DNA of 64,000 nucleotides from Chitinispirillaceae bacterium (lineage in GTDB: Bacteria > Fibrobacterota > Chitinivibrionia > Chitinivibrionales > Chitinispirillaceae). The stretch covers positions 75,732 through 139,731 of the forward strand of contig JAFGDP010000113.1 of assembly GCA_016932075.1 (NCBI GenBank), given 5' to 3'. Positions 44,535 through 53,298 of this stretch are shown one piece after another. A program made the position numbers and the translations under genes. Within the stretch, counting starts at the first letter, position 1; the number at the start of each line of letters is the position of its first letter. A model generated the notes under the pieces. The model did no database searches, was not told the DNA's origin, and was given only the letters and a program-made list of their open reading frames with translations.

Positions 44535-44783
44535 TTACACCATGCATCGGGATGCCTGCATAAGCACCACCTTGTCCTCTTTCCTTCGCAAAAACGCGTA
44601 GAGTTTTTCTATTTCCTCTTTTTTCAGCGTGGAGATGCTGAGTGTTTTTGTGCTGAGATAATAAATGACCGTGTGCATCTGCGCGGTTTCGTTCGGGTTG
44701 GCGTCTGGAACACCGCGCCATTCGATAAGAATGTATTCGCCCCCAGGACCTTTTGAGCTTTCCCGCAGTGAAATGACCTGCAT
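44535..44783 (-). CDS. Hypothetical small protein (82 residues)
   Basis: Not recognised. ATG 44783 has GGAG 7 bases upstream (44813 is an in-frame alternative). The product is compact: alternating strands (QVISLRESSKGPGGEYILIEW) and a helix (LKKEEIEKLYAFLRRKED), without signal peptide or membrane segment. The ribosome binding site and secondary-structure pattern argue it is real. It is convergent with the OmpA gene. Confidence 0.55.
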   Translation of the reverse strand: MQVISLRESSKGPGGEYILIEWRGVPDANPNETAQMHTVIYYLSTKTLSISTLKKEEIEKLYAFLRRKEDKVVLMQASRCMV

Positions 44784-44962
44784 TGTAATGCTCCGATGAA
44801 AATTGTTTTTCAAACCCGGCGTTGAAGCGGTTAATAAAATGACCTGTCACCGTATCCAATTATAATACAATTACCGCCCTATGGGAAGATCGTATTTTCC
44901 ACCAGTATAGTCAATAGGCGATGCGGTGGTGTACCGCTTAGTTGCCGGGATTGGGTTGCCGT

Positions 44963-45499
44963 ATGCTACGTGTGATGCATGGTGACATTACCAAACTTCA
45001 AGTCGATGCCATTGTGAATGCGGCCAATCCAACGCTGCTTGGCGGCGGCGGAGTGGACGGTGCGATTCACCGCGCAGCAGGGCCGGAGCTTTTGGATGAG
45101 TGCGCCGCACTTGGTGGATGCCGTACCGGCGAGGCGAAAATCACGAGGGGGTACTCCTTGCCGGCACGCTACATCATTCATACTGTTGGTCCGGTGTGGA
45201 GGGGAGGAACCGGCAATGAGCAGGAGCTGCTGCGCGGCTGCTACGTATCGTCACTTGAAATCGGCCGCAGAAACGGGGTACGGTCGATCGCGTTTCCCTG
45301 CATCAGTACTGGAGTATACGGGTATCCTCAGGAAAAGGCAGCCAGGACGGCCATTAGAGCGGTACGGGAGTTTCTGGAAATGTCCGGCTATGCAATGGAA
45401 GTCGTTTTCTGCTGTTTCTCTCAAAACGATGCTATCCTCTATCGGCAGCTGCTCGGCCGGCGGATGGAACGGCCGGATCTGACAGCAGGTAAAAAATGA
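44963..45499 (+). CDS. Macrodomain protein (O-acetyl-ADP-ribose deacetylase-like)
   Basis: 178 residues from ATG 44963 (frame extends to a TTG at 44942). Macrodomain features are strong: [34 protein letters not shown] forms the ADP-ribose pocket with its Asn and glycine loop, and [20 protein letters not shown] is the second binding loop. It likely removes ADP-ribose or hydrolyses O-acetyl-ADP-ribose. It overlaps nothing and is convergent with the lytic transglycosylase gene 43 bases away. Confidence 0.9.
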   Translation: MLRVMHGDITKLQVDAIVNAANPTLLGGGGVDGAIHRAAGPELLDECAALGGCRTGEAKITRGYSLPARYIIHTVGPVWRGGTGNEQELLRGCYVSSLEIGRRNGVRSIAFPCISTGVYGYPQEKAARTAIRAVREFLEMSGYAMEVVFCCFSQNDAILYRQLLGRRMERPDLTAGKK

Positions 45500-45541
45500 T
45501 GCATGACTCCGGGATGGGGCGACAGAAAAAGAGGAAAAGGA

Positions 45542-46285
45542 TTATTCGATTTCCCGGGCGATTTTTTTCAGCCGGTAATAACTCCGTAATACCTTCCGAT
45601 AGTATGCTATGGGCAGGGGTTCCCTGTTTGTCAGCGTCTGACGCACCGTACCAGGCCCGAGATTGTACGCAAGCAGGCCCAGTTTGAAGCTCCTGAACTG
45701 CTTTACGAGCTGCGTCAGATAGGCGACACCGAGCACAAGGTTTATTCCGGGATTGAACAGGTCGTCCCGTTCGAGCTTGGGCATTTCAAGCTGTCGGGCC
45801 ACCTCCTGCGCCGTTTCAAACTTGAGCTGCATGAGCCCGAGCGCGCCGCTCTCCTTTCCGCTCCTGAACCGGCCGAGCGCATTCGGGTTGAACACGCCCT
45901 CGACCCTGATTACCGCGACGAGCAGAAGCGGATCATAACCGAACTGTCTGCTTGAACGGTACACCAATGCCGCCACGTCGCACAACGTCCGGTCCGCAAC
46001 CCTCTGGCCTGCCAGCTTCCGCATGACCGCAAGAATGCGTGCCTGTTCTTTAAGGGCGTCAATCGCATAGCTGTTATGGATTTTTTCCGATTCGAGGGAC
46101 GCGATGCTGGCGTCGAGGTGGCGAATGGTCAGGGAGTTGAGCAGGGTGACGGCGGTCAGCGACATGAAACAGACAAGCATGAGCGCCACAAAGGCGTTGG
46201 CGAGCAGTTCGGAAAGCCAGAGAGCGCCGTGCCGGAAAAAAAAACCCACATGGACTTTTTTCCGCGATGCGGGCTGTATTGCCAT
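45542..46285 (-). CDS. Membrane-anchored lytic transglycosylase (SLT family)
   Basis: A 247-residue protein with one N-terminal membrane anchor (LANAFVALMLVCFMSLTAVTLL), a short coiled segment, and an SLT domain. The catalytic Glu is E129 in AVIRVEGVFNPNALG; the motif ALGLMQLKFETAQ and AYNLGPGTVRQ are typical of goose-type/SLT lytic transglycosylases. ATG 46285 has GGAAG 7 bases ahead; the longer frame to 46357 would overlap the upstream gene. It follows a STAS-membrane protein and a GH57-like gene on the same strand with overlapping or near-overlapping junctions, so the three probably form one operon. Confidence 0.88.
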   Translation of the reverse strand: MAIQPASRKKVHVGFFFRHGALWLSELLANAFVALMLVCFMSLTAVTLLNSLTIRHLDASIASLESEKIHNSYAIDALKEQARILAVMRKLAGQRVADRTLCDVAALVYRSSRQFGYDPLLLVAVIRVEGVFNPNALGRFRSGKESGALGLMQLKFETAQEVARQLEMPKLERDDLFNPGINLVLGVAYLTQLVKQFRSFKLGLLAYNLGPGTVRQTLTNREPLPIAYYRKVLRSYYRLKKIAREIE

Positions 46286-46289
46286 GGTG

Positions 46290-46910
46290 CTACTTCCGGA
46301 CCGTATCACGAAGGATACCGAGCTGTTCAAGCGGGCGCACCCGTTCGCGAAGGGCATTGAGTTCGATTGTTGAATGGTCTTTCCACTGATTCAGCTCATA
46401 GAACTCTTTCTGCTGCTCGGCGATCCGCTGATTCTGCATGTTGATGATGAAGAGAAGGGAAAAAAACCATCCGCACAGGACAAACAGCAGGAACAGCGCG
46501 ACCGGCAGGGAAATACGCACGCCGGTTTTTTTGGTAAGCACCCTGCTCCGTCGCATGATTCTTCCGAAAAATCCTCCGGAAGCGAGGGTCTCGGCATCGG
46601 GATAAACGGTAAAAAGGTGGTAGTAGGGGCCGAAGGCCTGTGAGACAGGTTCATTTTTAAAAATAAACTTGACGTCGCCGCCTTTGGCACGCACATCGCT
46701 GACAACGGTGAGGAACAAATCGACGGCGGCGGGATCGATCGTCGAAACCGCCTCAAGGTCAACGACAAAGGAGCGGTTGCCGTCTTCAAGGAGCGTGGTG
46801 AATTTACTGCGTATGTTGGCGACCTGTTCTTTATGAAATGGTCCTGATAACGCGAGCCACGTTATGTCGCCCCGACCTTCAATAACGATGTCGAGAGCTT
46901 CAAATCGCAT
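46290..46910 (-). CDS. STAS-like domain protein with membrane helix and coiled coil
   Basis: 206 residues from ATG 46910. Residues 3-105 resemble a STAS/anti-anti-sigma-like fold (VIEGRGDITWLALSGPF, VVDLEAVSTIDPAAVDLFLTVV, GGDVKFIFKNEPV). A transmembrane helix (132-157) and a coiled-coil tail (158-195, ending LRERVRPLEQLG) follow. The frame extends to 46985, but the STAS fold begins right at 46910. The topology, cytosolic STAS with an outer coiled coil, suggests it may scaffold the neighbouring lytic transglycosylase, which also has a membrane anchor and coiled segment. The function is inferred only. Confidence 0.65.
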   Translation of the reverse strand: MRFEALDIVIEGRGDITWLALSGPFHKEQVANIRSKFTTLLEDGNRSFVVDLEAVSTIDPAAVDLFLTVVSDVRAKGGDVKFIFKNEPVSQAFGPYYHLFTVYPDAETLASGGFFGRIMRRSRVLTKKTGVRISLPVALFLLFVLCGWFFSLLFIINMQNQRIAEQQKEFYELNQWKDHSTIELNALRERVRPLEQLGILRDTVRK

Positions 46911-48837
46911 CGAGACGGTGCCGCCTTTCCCGGATTTTTTTGCATGAGAGCGCTCCGATGAGCGACCATGATGCGCTGGCGTCAAGGGACACCGGTGAGG
47001 TGAGAATTATTTTAATGCCGCACGACGGATCAATACGTCCTTCCTCTCCTTTGATAGGCAGGCAGAAGACGTCGAGCGGCTTTTGTGAAACGAACCCAAT
47101 CCGGACGCCGAGGGCGTGGTCGCTGAGACTCCACTTGACCGCCTTTTCAATCATGATCGTTTCCCAGCCGACATTCTGGTACATGTGTTTGCCGTGAATC
47201 AGCCTCAGTGCGTGATCGTGCACGCCGGCAAGCGAGAAGTGCAGTTCTGATGCAAAGATGAATGAGCATTTTGTCAACGAAGGATTGGAAAGCTGGTACA
47301 CGAACGAAAGAACAGCATCGTCTTTTTCAATGCCCAGCACCTTTTCAAGGTGGAGCGGAAAAACCTTCTGGTCAAAGGCATAGGAACCTTCGCGCGTGAA
47401 AACGGTTTTAACGCTGCTGGACGTTTTTTTTATGGCATAATCGAATGCCCCGTTGGAGAAGCTCCCTATATCACCGGCAGTACCGTTTATGATCATCTCC
47501 GGTGTCGTCTGAACATGATAGATTCGGTCTACAAAGGTTGAATAGGTCTGATCCGGAGCGATTATTTCTGGCGTGGTATGCCGTGAGTGGTTATAGGTGG
47601 CGCAAAGGTTCAGGAGCCGGTCGTTGTAGTCAAGTTCATAGAGGCGCCCGCCGTTTTTATAGTCGCAGTATGCCCGCAGACATCTGTTCGACATAATGAT
47701 CGATTTCGTCCCATTGCGTAAAAAATCGGTTATGTGTATACGGCCGCCGGTATGTTCGTTTTTCCCGGTGCAGTGCCGCTCCAGTTCGATAAGCCCGGCG
47801 TATGACCACATGCGGTCAAAAAGCACGGTGAATCCGCTGGACCTGGCAGGCAGGTAGCGGTTTATGTCCTGGAGAAAATAGAGCTTACGTTTCAGGTTCG
47901 CGGCAAGGCGATTATCGGTTATGGAGGTGACGCGGTCGCTAGCATCGAGCATCTTTCTCTGCAGGATGCCCACCTGGTCGTAGGAGTGGAGCCGGTTGTG
48001 GAAAAAATGGTGATCCGGTTCCTCCGTGGTGGTACTGAATGGCAATGCAGGCGGGAGGTGCTGGAGACCGACCGGCGGCCGCATGGAACGGGCCTCCTGC
48101 AGAAGCAGGGAACGGTAGTGGAGAACATATTTGTCCAGTTCCCCGACGATATGTTTCAATTTACGGAAGGGATCAATACCGCCTTCAGGGAAAAGCGATA
48201 GAAGGTACTGCACGGTTATGAATTTCTCACCGCCGGTGTCTTTCCCGTCCAACGCTATGATTTTTTCAACCCAGTCGATGACATCCGCCGGTGCCGAATA
48301 GTGGTGCAACACATGACTCGGAAACAGCGCTATTGCATCGCCCCCGTGTTCCGTGTGCCAGTAACCGCAGGTGGTTCGGGCGTCGTGCGGCAATACCAGA
48401 TGCGACAGCACGGTGTAATTGAGGCCAAGCGTGCGGAGAATGGTGCAGTATGATGGTTCCCAGTTTGAAAACGGCGGCATGAAGCCAGTTGGGGTGGTTC
48501 CGGTAAGCTCTGCGAACACCTCAAGTCCGTGACGGATGTTGGCAGCGGAAAGCCAGCCAGGCGAAAAGCTGAGAAAGGGTTCGGTATATCCGGTCAGCAG
48601 CCATTCAAGGCAACCGCGTTTCTGCATTTCGCGGAGCTGGGAAAGGAGCAGGGGATTGATGCTTTCAAGGATATATCCGGGCACGAGGACGTTGCAGTGA
48701 AAATTCGGATATGCGGCGGTGAGCGCCAGAAGCTGCTCGCAAAAACCATCGATTGCTGTTTTGAGCTTTTCCCGGTCAACAAGCCGGTTTTTATAGGGCT
48801 GCAATATAAATGCGATGGCATGCCGTTTCATATGCAT
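46900..48837 (-). CDS. GH57-family glycoside hydrolase-like protein, catalytic motifs degenerate
   Basis: A 645-residue protein with the layout of GH57 4-alpha-glucanotransferases: an N-terminal catalytic barrel and a C-terminal beta domain. The family segments are recognisable, e.g. GCLEWLLTGYTEPFLSFSP. However, the usual HQP opening reads FILQPYK. The ER-x-WEP block that carries the nucleophile reads PPFSNWEP (121-128). The DDGEKF block that carries the acid/base Asp reads TGGEKF (201-206). It may thus be inactive or use other residues, perhaps as a polysaccharide-binding pseudoenzyme. Start ATG 48837 (48831 possible). Confidence 0.7.
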   Translation of the reverse strand: MHMKRHAIAFILQPYKNRLVDREKLKTAIDGFCEQLLALTAAYPNFHCNVLVPGYILESINPLLLSQLREMQKRGCLEWLLTGYTEPFLSFSPGWLSAANIRHGLEVFAELTGTTPTGFMPPFSNWEPSYCTILRTLGLNYTVLSHLVLPHDARTTCGYWHTEHGGDAIALFPSHVLHHYSAPADVIDWVEKIIALDGKDTGGEKFITVQYLLSLFPEGGIDPFRKLKHIVGELDKYVLHYRSLLLQEARSMRPPVGLQHLPPALPFSTTTEEPDHHFFHNRLHSYDQVGILQRKMLDASDRVTSITDNRLAANLKRKLYFLQDINRYLPARSSGFTVLFDRMWSYAGLIELERHCTGKNEHTGGRIHITDFLRNGTKSIIMSNRCLRAYCDYKNGGRLYELDYNDRLLNLCATYNHSRHTTPEIIAPDQTYSTFVDRIYHVQTTPEMIINGTAGDIGSFSNGAFDYAIKKTSSSVKTVFTREGSYAFDQKVFPLHLEKVLGIEKDDAVLSFVYQLSNPSLTKCSFIFASELHFSLAGVHDHALRLIHGKHMYQNVGWETIMIEKAVKWSLSDHALGVRIGFVSQKPLDVFCLPIKGEEGRIDPSCGIKIILTSPVSLDASASWSLIGALSCKKIRERRHRLDAI

Positions 48838-49216
48838 TCGCTTTTTTGTAACGTCTTTTTCGGTTCAGCCATTGTGATCCGGTCTTTTTCGCACCTATCG
48901 CGTCATTACAAGGAAAGCCCCCACGATGGCGGCGTTGTATGCACACCTCCGTCTGTACAGAGAAAATAATAACGGTCCTCCAACAAAGGAACATTATACT
49001 TTAGCAGGGCCTGTTTCCATGAATGGAAAAAACATATGGCGCTAAAAATATGATCTTCAATTGGTATGAAAAGCATTCCCGCCTAAGGGCGGATTTTGCG
49101 CAGTTCGGGCAATTTGATATATATTAAGAATCTTTTCACGGGGACAAGGGTACCTTTTCTTGACCTGTTCCATACGAGGATAATCTATAACCATCTCTTA
49201 ATTCGGAGGATATGAT
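48838..49216. other. Intergenic region upstream of ppdK
   Basis: 379 bases between divergent genes, without a convincing gene. It contains a CCGCC-TAA-GGGCGG hairpin followed by ATTTTG, and the candidate ppdK promoter. No riboswitch-like structure was recognised. Confidence 0.5.
49160..49186 (+). promoter_or_regulatory. Candidate sigma-70 promoter of ppdK
   Basis: TTGACC (49160-49165) and TAATCT (49181-49186) form a -35/-10 pair, but the spacer is 15 bases, shorter than the ideal 17. It lies about 30 bases before the ppdK start, which has the GGAGG ribosome binding site. Reading the overlapping ATCTAT as -10 restores a 17-base spacer. Confidence 0.35.
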
Positions 49217-52120
49217 ATGCCGAAGTATGTCTATTTTTTTGGCGGTGGAAAAGCCGATGGCAATGAATCAATGAAAAATCTCCTTGGTGGAAAGGGGGCT
49301 AACCTTGCCGAAATGGCGGGTCATCCGGACCTCAAACTGCCGGTGCCGCCCGGTTTTACCATCACCACCGAAGTATGTACCTATTATTATGCGAAAAAGC
49401 GGACCTACCCCAAAGAGCTGAAAAAGCAGGTTGAGGAAGCGATGCGAAAGGTGGAAAAGCTCATGGGAAAAAAATTCGGGGATGCTTCGGATCCGCTTCT
49501 TATGTCGGTCAGGTCAGGAGCCCGGCGTTCAATGCCCGGTATGATGGATACCGTACTCAATATCGGTCTCAATGATGTTACTATTCAGGGACTTATCGCA
49601 AAAACAGGGAATCCCAGATTTGCGTACGATGCCTACCGCCGGCTTATCATGATGTATGCCGATGTCGTGATGGAAAAAGCTGAGGGGATCGAGCCAAAGG
49701 GCGGCAAGGGAATACGAAAGCAGCTTGATGAGCGCCTGGAAGCGGTCAAGCATCAGAAGGGGTATACGCTCGATACGGAACTCACGGCCGATGACCTTAA
49801 ACAGCTGGTGGTAGAGTTCAAGCAAACCGTCCTGGAGGAGCTTGGTCATCCGTTTCCTGAGGAACCGGAGGATCAGCTCTGGGGAGGAATCGGGGCGGTG
49901 TTTATGAGCTGGAACGGCAAGCGTGCGGTTGAATACCGCCGAATAGAAAAAATTCCTGATGAGTGGGGAACCGCGGTCAATGTGCAGTCGATGGTCTTCG
50001 GCAACATGGGCGAGCAGTCTGCGACCGGCGTTGCGTTCACGCGCAATCCCGGGAGCGGCGAAAACAATTTCTACGGCGAGTATCTGGTGAATGCGCAGGG
50101 CGAAGACGTGGTTGCCGGCATCAGGACGCCTGCGCCGATCAATGATTATTCCATGAACGATCAGAGCAGGCACCTCCCCACGCTCGAATCGCTCATGCCT
50201 GGAAATTACAAAAAGCTGTTCGATTTTCAGAAGCGGCTTGAAAAACACTACCGGGACATGCAGGACATTGAATTCACCATCGAAAACGGCATCCTGTACA
50301 TGCTGCAGTGCCGCGTCGGCAAGCGAAACGGCGTTGCCGCGGTACGCATGGCGACCGAAATGCACCAGGAGAAGCTTATTGACGCAAAAACCGCGGTCAT
50401 GCGCATAGCGCCGAACCAGCTTGTTGAACTGCTGCTGCCCATGATTGATCCGGCCGCCGAAAAGGCAACCGTACCGGTAGCCAAGGGCCTGCCTGCGGGT
50501 CCGGGCGGCGCGACGGGCCGTGTGGTGTTTTCCTCTGAAGACGCCGTGGCATGGGCTTCCCGGGGCGAAAAGGTCATCCTAGTCCGTGAAGAGACGTCGC
50601 CGGAGGACGTCGACGGCATGCACAAGGCCCAGGCGATTCTCACGTCCAAGGGCGGCATGACCTCACATGCGGCGCTCGTTGCCCGCGGCTGGGGAAAGTG
50701 CTGCGTGGTCGGGTGCGGCGATATTGAGGTGGGATCAAAGTCATTTTCCGTTAAATCCGGGGAAGTGATCAATGAGGGTGACTGGGTCTCCATTAACGGG
50801 ACAAAAGGGCTTGTGTATAAAGGAAGCCTGGCCCTTGTTGACGTCGACCTGGAGCATAATGAGTCCTATCGCGACCTCATGGCGATCTGCGACAGGCTGC
50901 GCGTGCTCAAGGTGCGCACCAACGCCGATACGCCAAAAGATGCCGCCAAAGCGATGCTCTTCGGCGCCGAAGGGATCGGCCTTTTCCGCACCGAACATAT
51001 GTTTTACGGCGAAGGCAGCGACAAGCCGCTCTTCCTGCTCCGCAAGATGATCATGAGCAAATCGGTCGAGGAAAGAAAAGCGGCCCTTGACGAGCTGTCT
51101 GTATATGTCAAGAAAGATATCAAGGCGACCATGGAGGTGCTCAGCGGTCTGCCGGTCACCATCCGTCTGCTCGATCCGCCGCTCCATGAGTTCGTTCCGC
51201 ACCACGATGAAAAAATGGCGGCCCTTGCCGCCGAACTCAACGTGGACCTCGCCGAAGCGAAAAAACGCGGCGACAGCCTCAAAGAGACCAACCCAATGCT
51301 CGGGCATCGCGGCGTGCGTCTCGGCATCACCTATCCCGAAATATCCGAGATGCAGATTCGCGCCATTCTCGAGGCGGCCGGGGAACTCATTGTCGAGGGC
51401 AAAAAGGCCTACCCCGAGATCATGATACCGGTCACCTGCTCGGTCTCGGAGCTGGCGCATCAGAAAAAGATCGTTGACACGGTGTACGATGAGGTGTGCC
51501 GGAAGCTGGGCCTTTCGAAGATCCCCTTCATGTACGGGACCATGATCGAGATCCCGCGGGCGGCCTTGACAGCAAACACGATGGCCGGGTCCGCGGAGTT
51601 CTTCTCGTTCGGCACCAATGACCTCACGCAGATGGGCTTCGGATTCTCCCGCGATGATATCGGTTCTTTCCTGCCTGATTACCTGGCCAACAAAATCCTT
51701 CCGGCTGATCCATTCCAGACGATTGACCGGGAGGGCGTTGGACAGCTCATCAGGTACGGGATTGAACGGGGACGCTCGGAACGGCCGAACCTGAAAGTCG
51801 GTATCTGTGGTGAGCATGGCGGCGATCCGGATTCGGTGAAGTTCTGCCACAAGGTGGGAATGAATTACGTCTCCTGCTCGCCGTTTCGGGTGCCCATCGC
51901 CCGTCTTGCCGCTGCCCAGGCTGCGGTTGAGGATGCGGCCGGTGCTACCACAGGAAAAAAGACCGCGAAAAAAGCTGCAAAAAAGGCTTCCAAAAAGGCC
52001 GTGGTCAAGAAAACAGCTCCTCCGGCTAAAAAGCCGGTAAAAAAGGCTGCGGTCAAAAAGGTAAAGAAACCGGCACGAAAAAAGGCAGTGGCAAAGAAGA
52101 GGGCTAAAAGAAAGAAGTAA
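49217..52120 (+). CDS. ppdK: Pyruvate, phosphate dikinase with lysine-rich C-terminal tail
   Basis: 967 residues; the family is normally about 875-890. The nucleotide-binding part (FGGGKADGNESMKNLLGGKGANLAEM, GARRSMPGMMDTVLNIG), the swivelling phosphohistidine domain with His484 (GGMTSHAALVAR), and the PEP-binding barrel with Cys864 (GICGEHGG) are all intact, so it should interconvert pyruvate and PEP using ATP/phosphate. From about residue 913 a ~55-residue Lys/Ala/Pro-rich tail (KKAAKKASKKAVVKK type repeats) extends the C-terminus, resembling histone H1 or HctB-like DNA-binding tails. The tail may bind nucleic acid or polyphosphate, or anchor the enzyme; no function can be proven. Confidence 0.95.
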   Translation: MPKYVYFFGGGKADGNESMKNLLGGKGANLAEMAGHPDLKLPVPPGFTITTEVCTYYYAKKRTYPKELKKQVEEAMRKVEKLMGKKFGDASDPLLMSVRSGARRSMPGMMDTVLNIGLNDVTIQGLIAKTGNPRFAYDAYRRLIMMYADVVMEKAEGIEPKGGKGIRKQLDERLEAVKHQKGYTLDTELTADDLKQLVVEFKQTVLEELGHPFPEEPEDQLWGGIGAVFMSWNGKRAVEYRRIEKIPDEWGTAVNVQSMVFGNMGEQSATGVAFTRNPGSGENNFYGEYLVNAQGEDVVAGIRTPAPINDYSMNDQSRHLPTLESLMPGNYKKLFDFQKRLEKHYRDMQDIEFTIENGILYMLQCRVGKRNGVAAVRMATEMHQEKLIDAKTAVMRIAPNQLVELLLPMIDPAAEKATVPVAKGLPAGPGGATGRVVFSSEDAVAWASRGEKVILVREETSPEDVDGMHKAQAILTSKGGMTSHAALVARGWGKCCVVGCGDIEVGSKSFSVKSGEVINEGDWVSINGTKGLVYKGSLALVDVDLEHNESYRDLMAICDRLRVLKVRTNADTPKDAAKAMLFGAEGIGLFRTEHMFYGEGSDKPLFLLRKMIMSKSVEERKAALDELSVYVKKDIKATMEVLSGLPVTIRLLDPPLHEFVPHHDEKMAALAAELNVDLAEAKKRGDSLKETNPMLGHRGVRLGITYPEISEMQIRAILEAAGELIVEGKKAYPEIMIPVTCSVSELAHQKKIVDTVYDEVCRKLGLSKIPFMYGTMIEIPRAALTANTMAGSAEFFSFGTNDLTQMGFGFSRDDIGSFLPDYLANKILPADPFQTIDREGVGQLIRYGIERGRSERPNLKVGICGEHGGDPDSVKFCHKVGMNYVSCSPFRVPIARLAAAQAAVEDAAGATTGKKTAKKAAKKASKKAVVKKTAPPAKKPVKKAAVKKVKKPARKKAVAKKRAKRKK

Positions 52121-52146
52121 TCAAGCGTATGATTTAATGAGAATGG

Positions 52147-52180
52147 GAGGCAAGACTTATACGGTCTTGCCTCTTTTCTG
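52147..52180 (+). terminator. Rho-independent terminator after ppdK
   Basis: GAGGCAAGAC (52147-52156) pairs perfectly with GTCTTGCCTC (52164-52173) around a 7-base loop, followed by TTTTCTG. It lies 27 bases after the ppdK stop and before the PHP gene. Confidence 0.9.
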
Positions 52181-52215
52181 TTCTCCAATGAATGCCGTAT
52201 ATTAAAGGTGCTTCG

Positions 52216-52953
52216 ATGCTCTCCGTTGATCTGCATGTCCATTCCCTTGCCAGCGCCTGCGGGCTCCACTCCATTCTTGAGCTGATCGAGCATGGAAGAC
52301 GGATAGGACTTCGTGGCATGGCGATTACCGACCATGGCCCGGCAATCCGCGGTTCGCGGCTTTCAAGCGTCTTTTTCGAGCGATTTACCTGTCCGTATGA
52401 CGATATAAAACTGTACAAAGGACTTGAACTCAATGTGCTCGATGAGCACGGCGCAATCGATATTATATGGCCGTATATGCCTTTTATTGACATTCTGCTT
52501 CTGGGCATTCATCCGAATATGCCGAAGGGAAACAGTCGCGACTACTATACCGATGCGCTTCTTGCCGCGATCGGTGCGAATCCGTTTGTTGACATCATCA
52601 CCCACCCCAATGACCCGGCATATCCAATCGATTATCTGCGGCTGGCAAAAGCGGCGCAGGAGCACGGTATTGCCGTGGAAATAAATAATTCAAAAGTCCG
52701 GTACAAACGTACGAACGCCGACGATACGCTTCTTCTTATCAATGCATGCAGTAAGACGGAGTGCATGGTGGCGATATGCAGCGATACGCATGCACTGCTC
52801 GAACTCGGCACGGATGAGTCGGTGCAGCCGCTTCTTGAACAGGCCGCATTTCCTGAGCACAGGATTATTACCAGAAACCTGGATTCGGCCGCTGCGTTTA
52901 TGGAGGGCAGGAGAGGATTGAAGAAGGAGGCGGTGCGACGGCACAGGGGATAA
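52216..52953 (+). CDS. PHP-domain phosphoesterase
   Basis: 245 residues of the PHP family (YcdX-like). Metal-binding motifs are DLHVHSLAS, ITDHGPAI, the HPNDPAYP block and SDTHALLELG. It should hydrolyse a phosphoester with two or three metal ions. ATG 52216 was preferred to 52192 because AAAGGTG lies 5 bases ahead. It is alone between a terminator and a 345-base gap. The substrate is unknown; related enzymes act on small phosphate esters. Confidence 0.88.
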   Translation: MLSVDLHVHSLASACGLHSILELIEHGRRIGLRGMAITDHGPAIRGSRLSSVFFERFTCPYDDIKLYKGLELNVLDEHGAIDIIWPYMPFIDILLLGIHPNMPKGNSRDYYTDALLAAIGANPFVDIITHPNDPAYPIDYLRLAKAAQEHGIAVEINNSKVRYKRTNADDTLLLINACSKTECMVAICSDTHALLELGTDESVQPLLEQAAFPEHRIITRNLDSAAAFMEGRRGLKKEAVRRHRG

Positions 52954-53298
52954 AGCTGAAGCAACAGAAACCTGCTTATACAGCTGCGCGCATTTTTAGC
53001 CATATTTAGGAAACAAGGACAGGGGAGTGTTGTGCAGGATTTTTACGGTATTTTGCTGTTTTTGGAAATAATCCAAGCGAATAAAGTAAATATTATTTAT
53101 TTTTATTCTACGCACATCTCTATGCCTTTAATAGTGGCCCAAAACTGACCTTAATCTGGCCGACTGGTTCGCCGGGATTATAAAGGTCAGGATTGACACG
53201 ACGTACCACGGACGGAATGCGAGCTCCCACACTGATGCGACTGTTTTTTACGGGCGTTACTGAAGCGATTAAATAAGGTTGCTATTAGAAAGGGCTTT
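52954..53298. other. Intergenic region upstream of the lipoprotein operon
   Basis: 345 bases without a gene. An imperfect inverted repeat (TGACCTT at 53146-53152 and AAGGTCA at 53183-53189, with CTGGCC...GGTTCGCC inside) is conspicuous and may be a regulatory or structured leader element. I saw no consensus promoter and no ORF with a ribosome binding site. Confidence 0.45.

Noticed and set aside
50741..51850. Long minus-strand reading frame (about 369 codons) inside ppdK
   Set aside because: It is antisense to a conserved enzyme with a coherent protein on the plus strand; its translation has no recognisable domain.
51950..52120. Separate histone-like gene at the end of ppdK
   Set aside because: The lysine-rich segment is in frame with ppdK, with no stop or ribosome binding site between, so it is a tail rather than an independent gene.
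52954..53298. Possible remnant of an insertion sequence end near GGCCCAAAACTGACC
   Set aside because: The resemblance to IS ends is only impressionistic; there is no transposase fragment and no target duplication visible.
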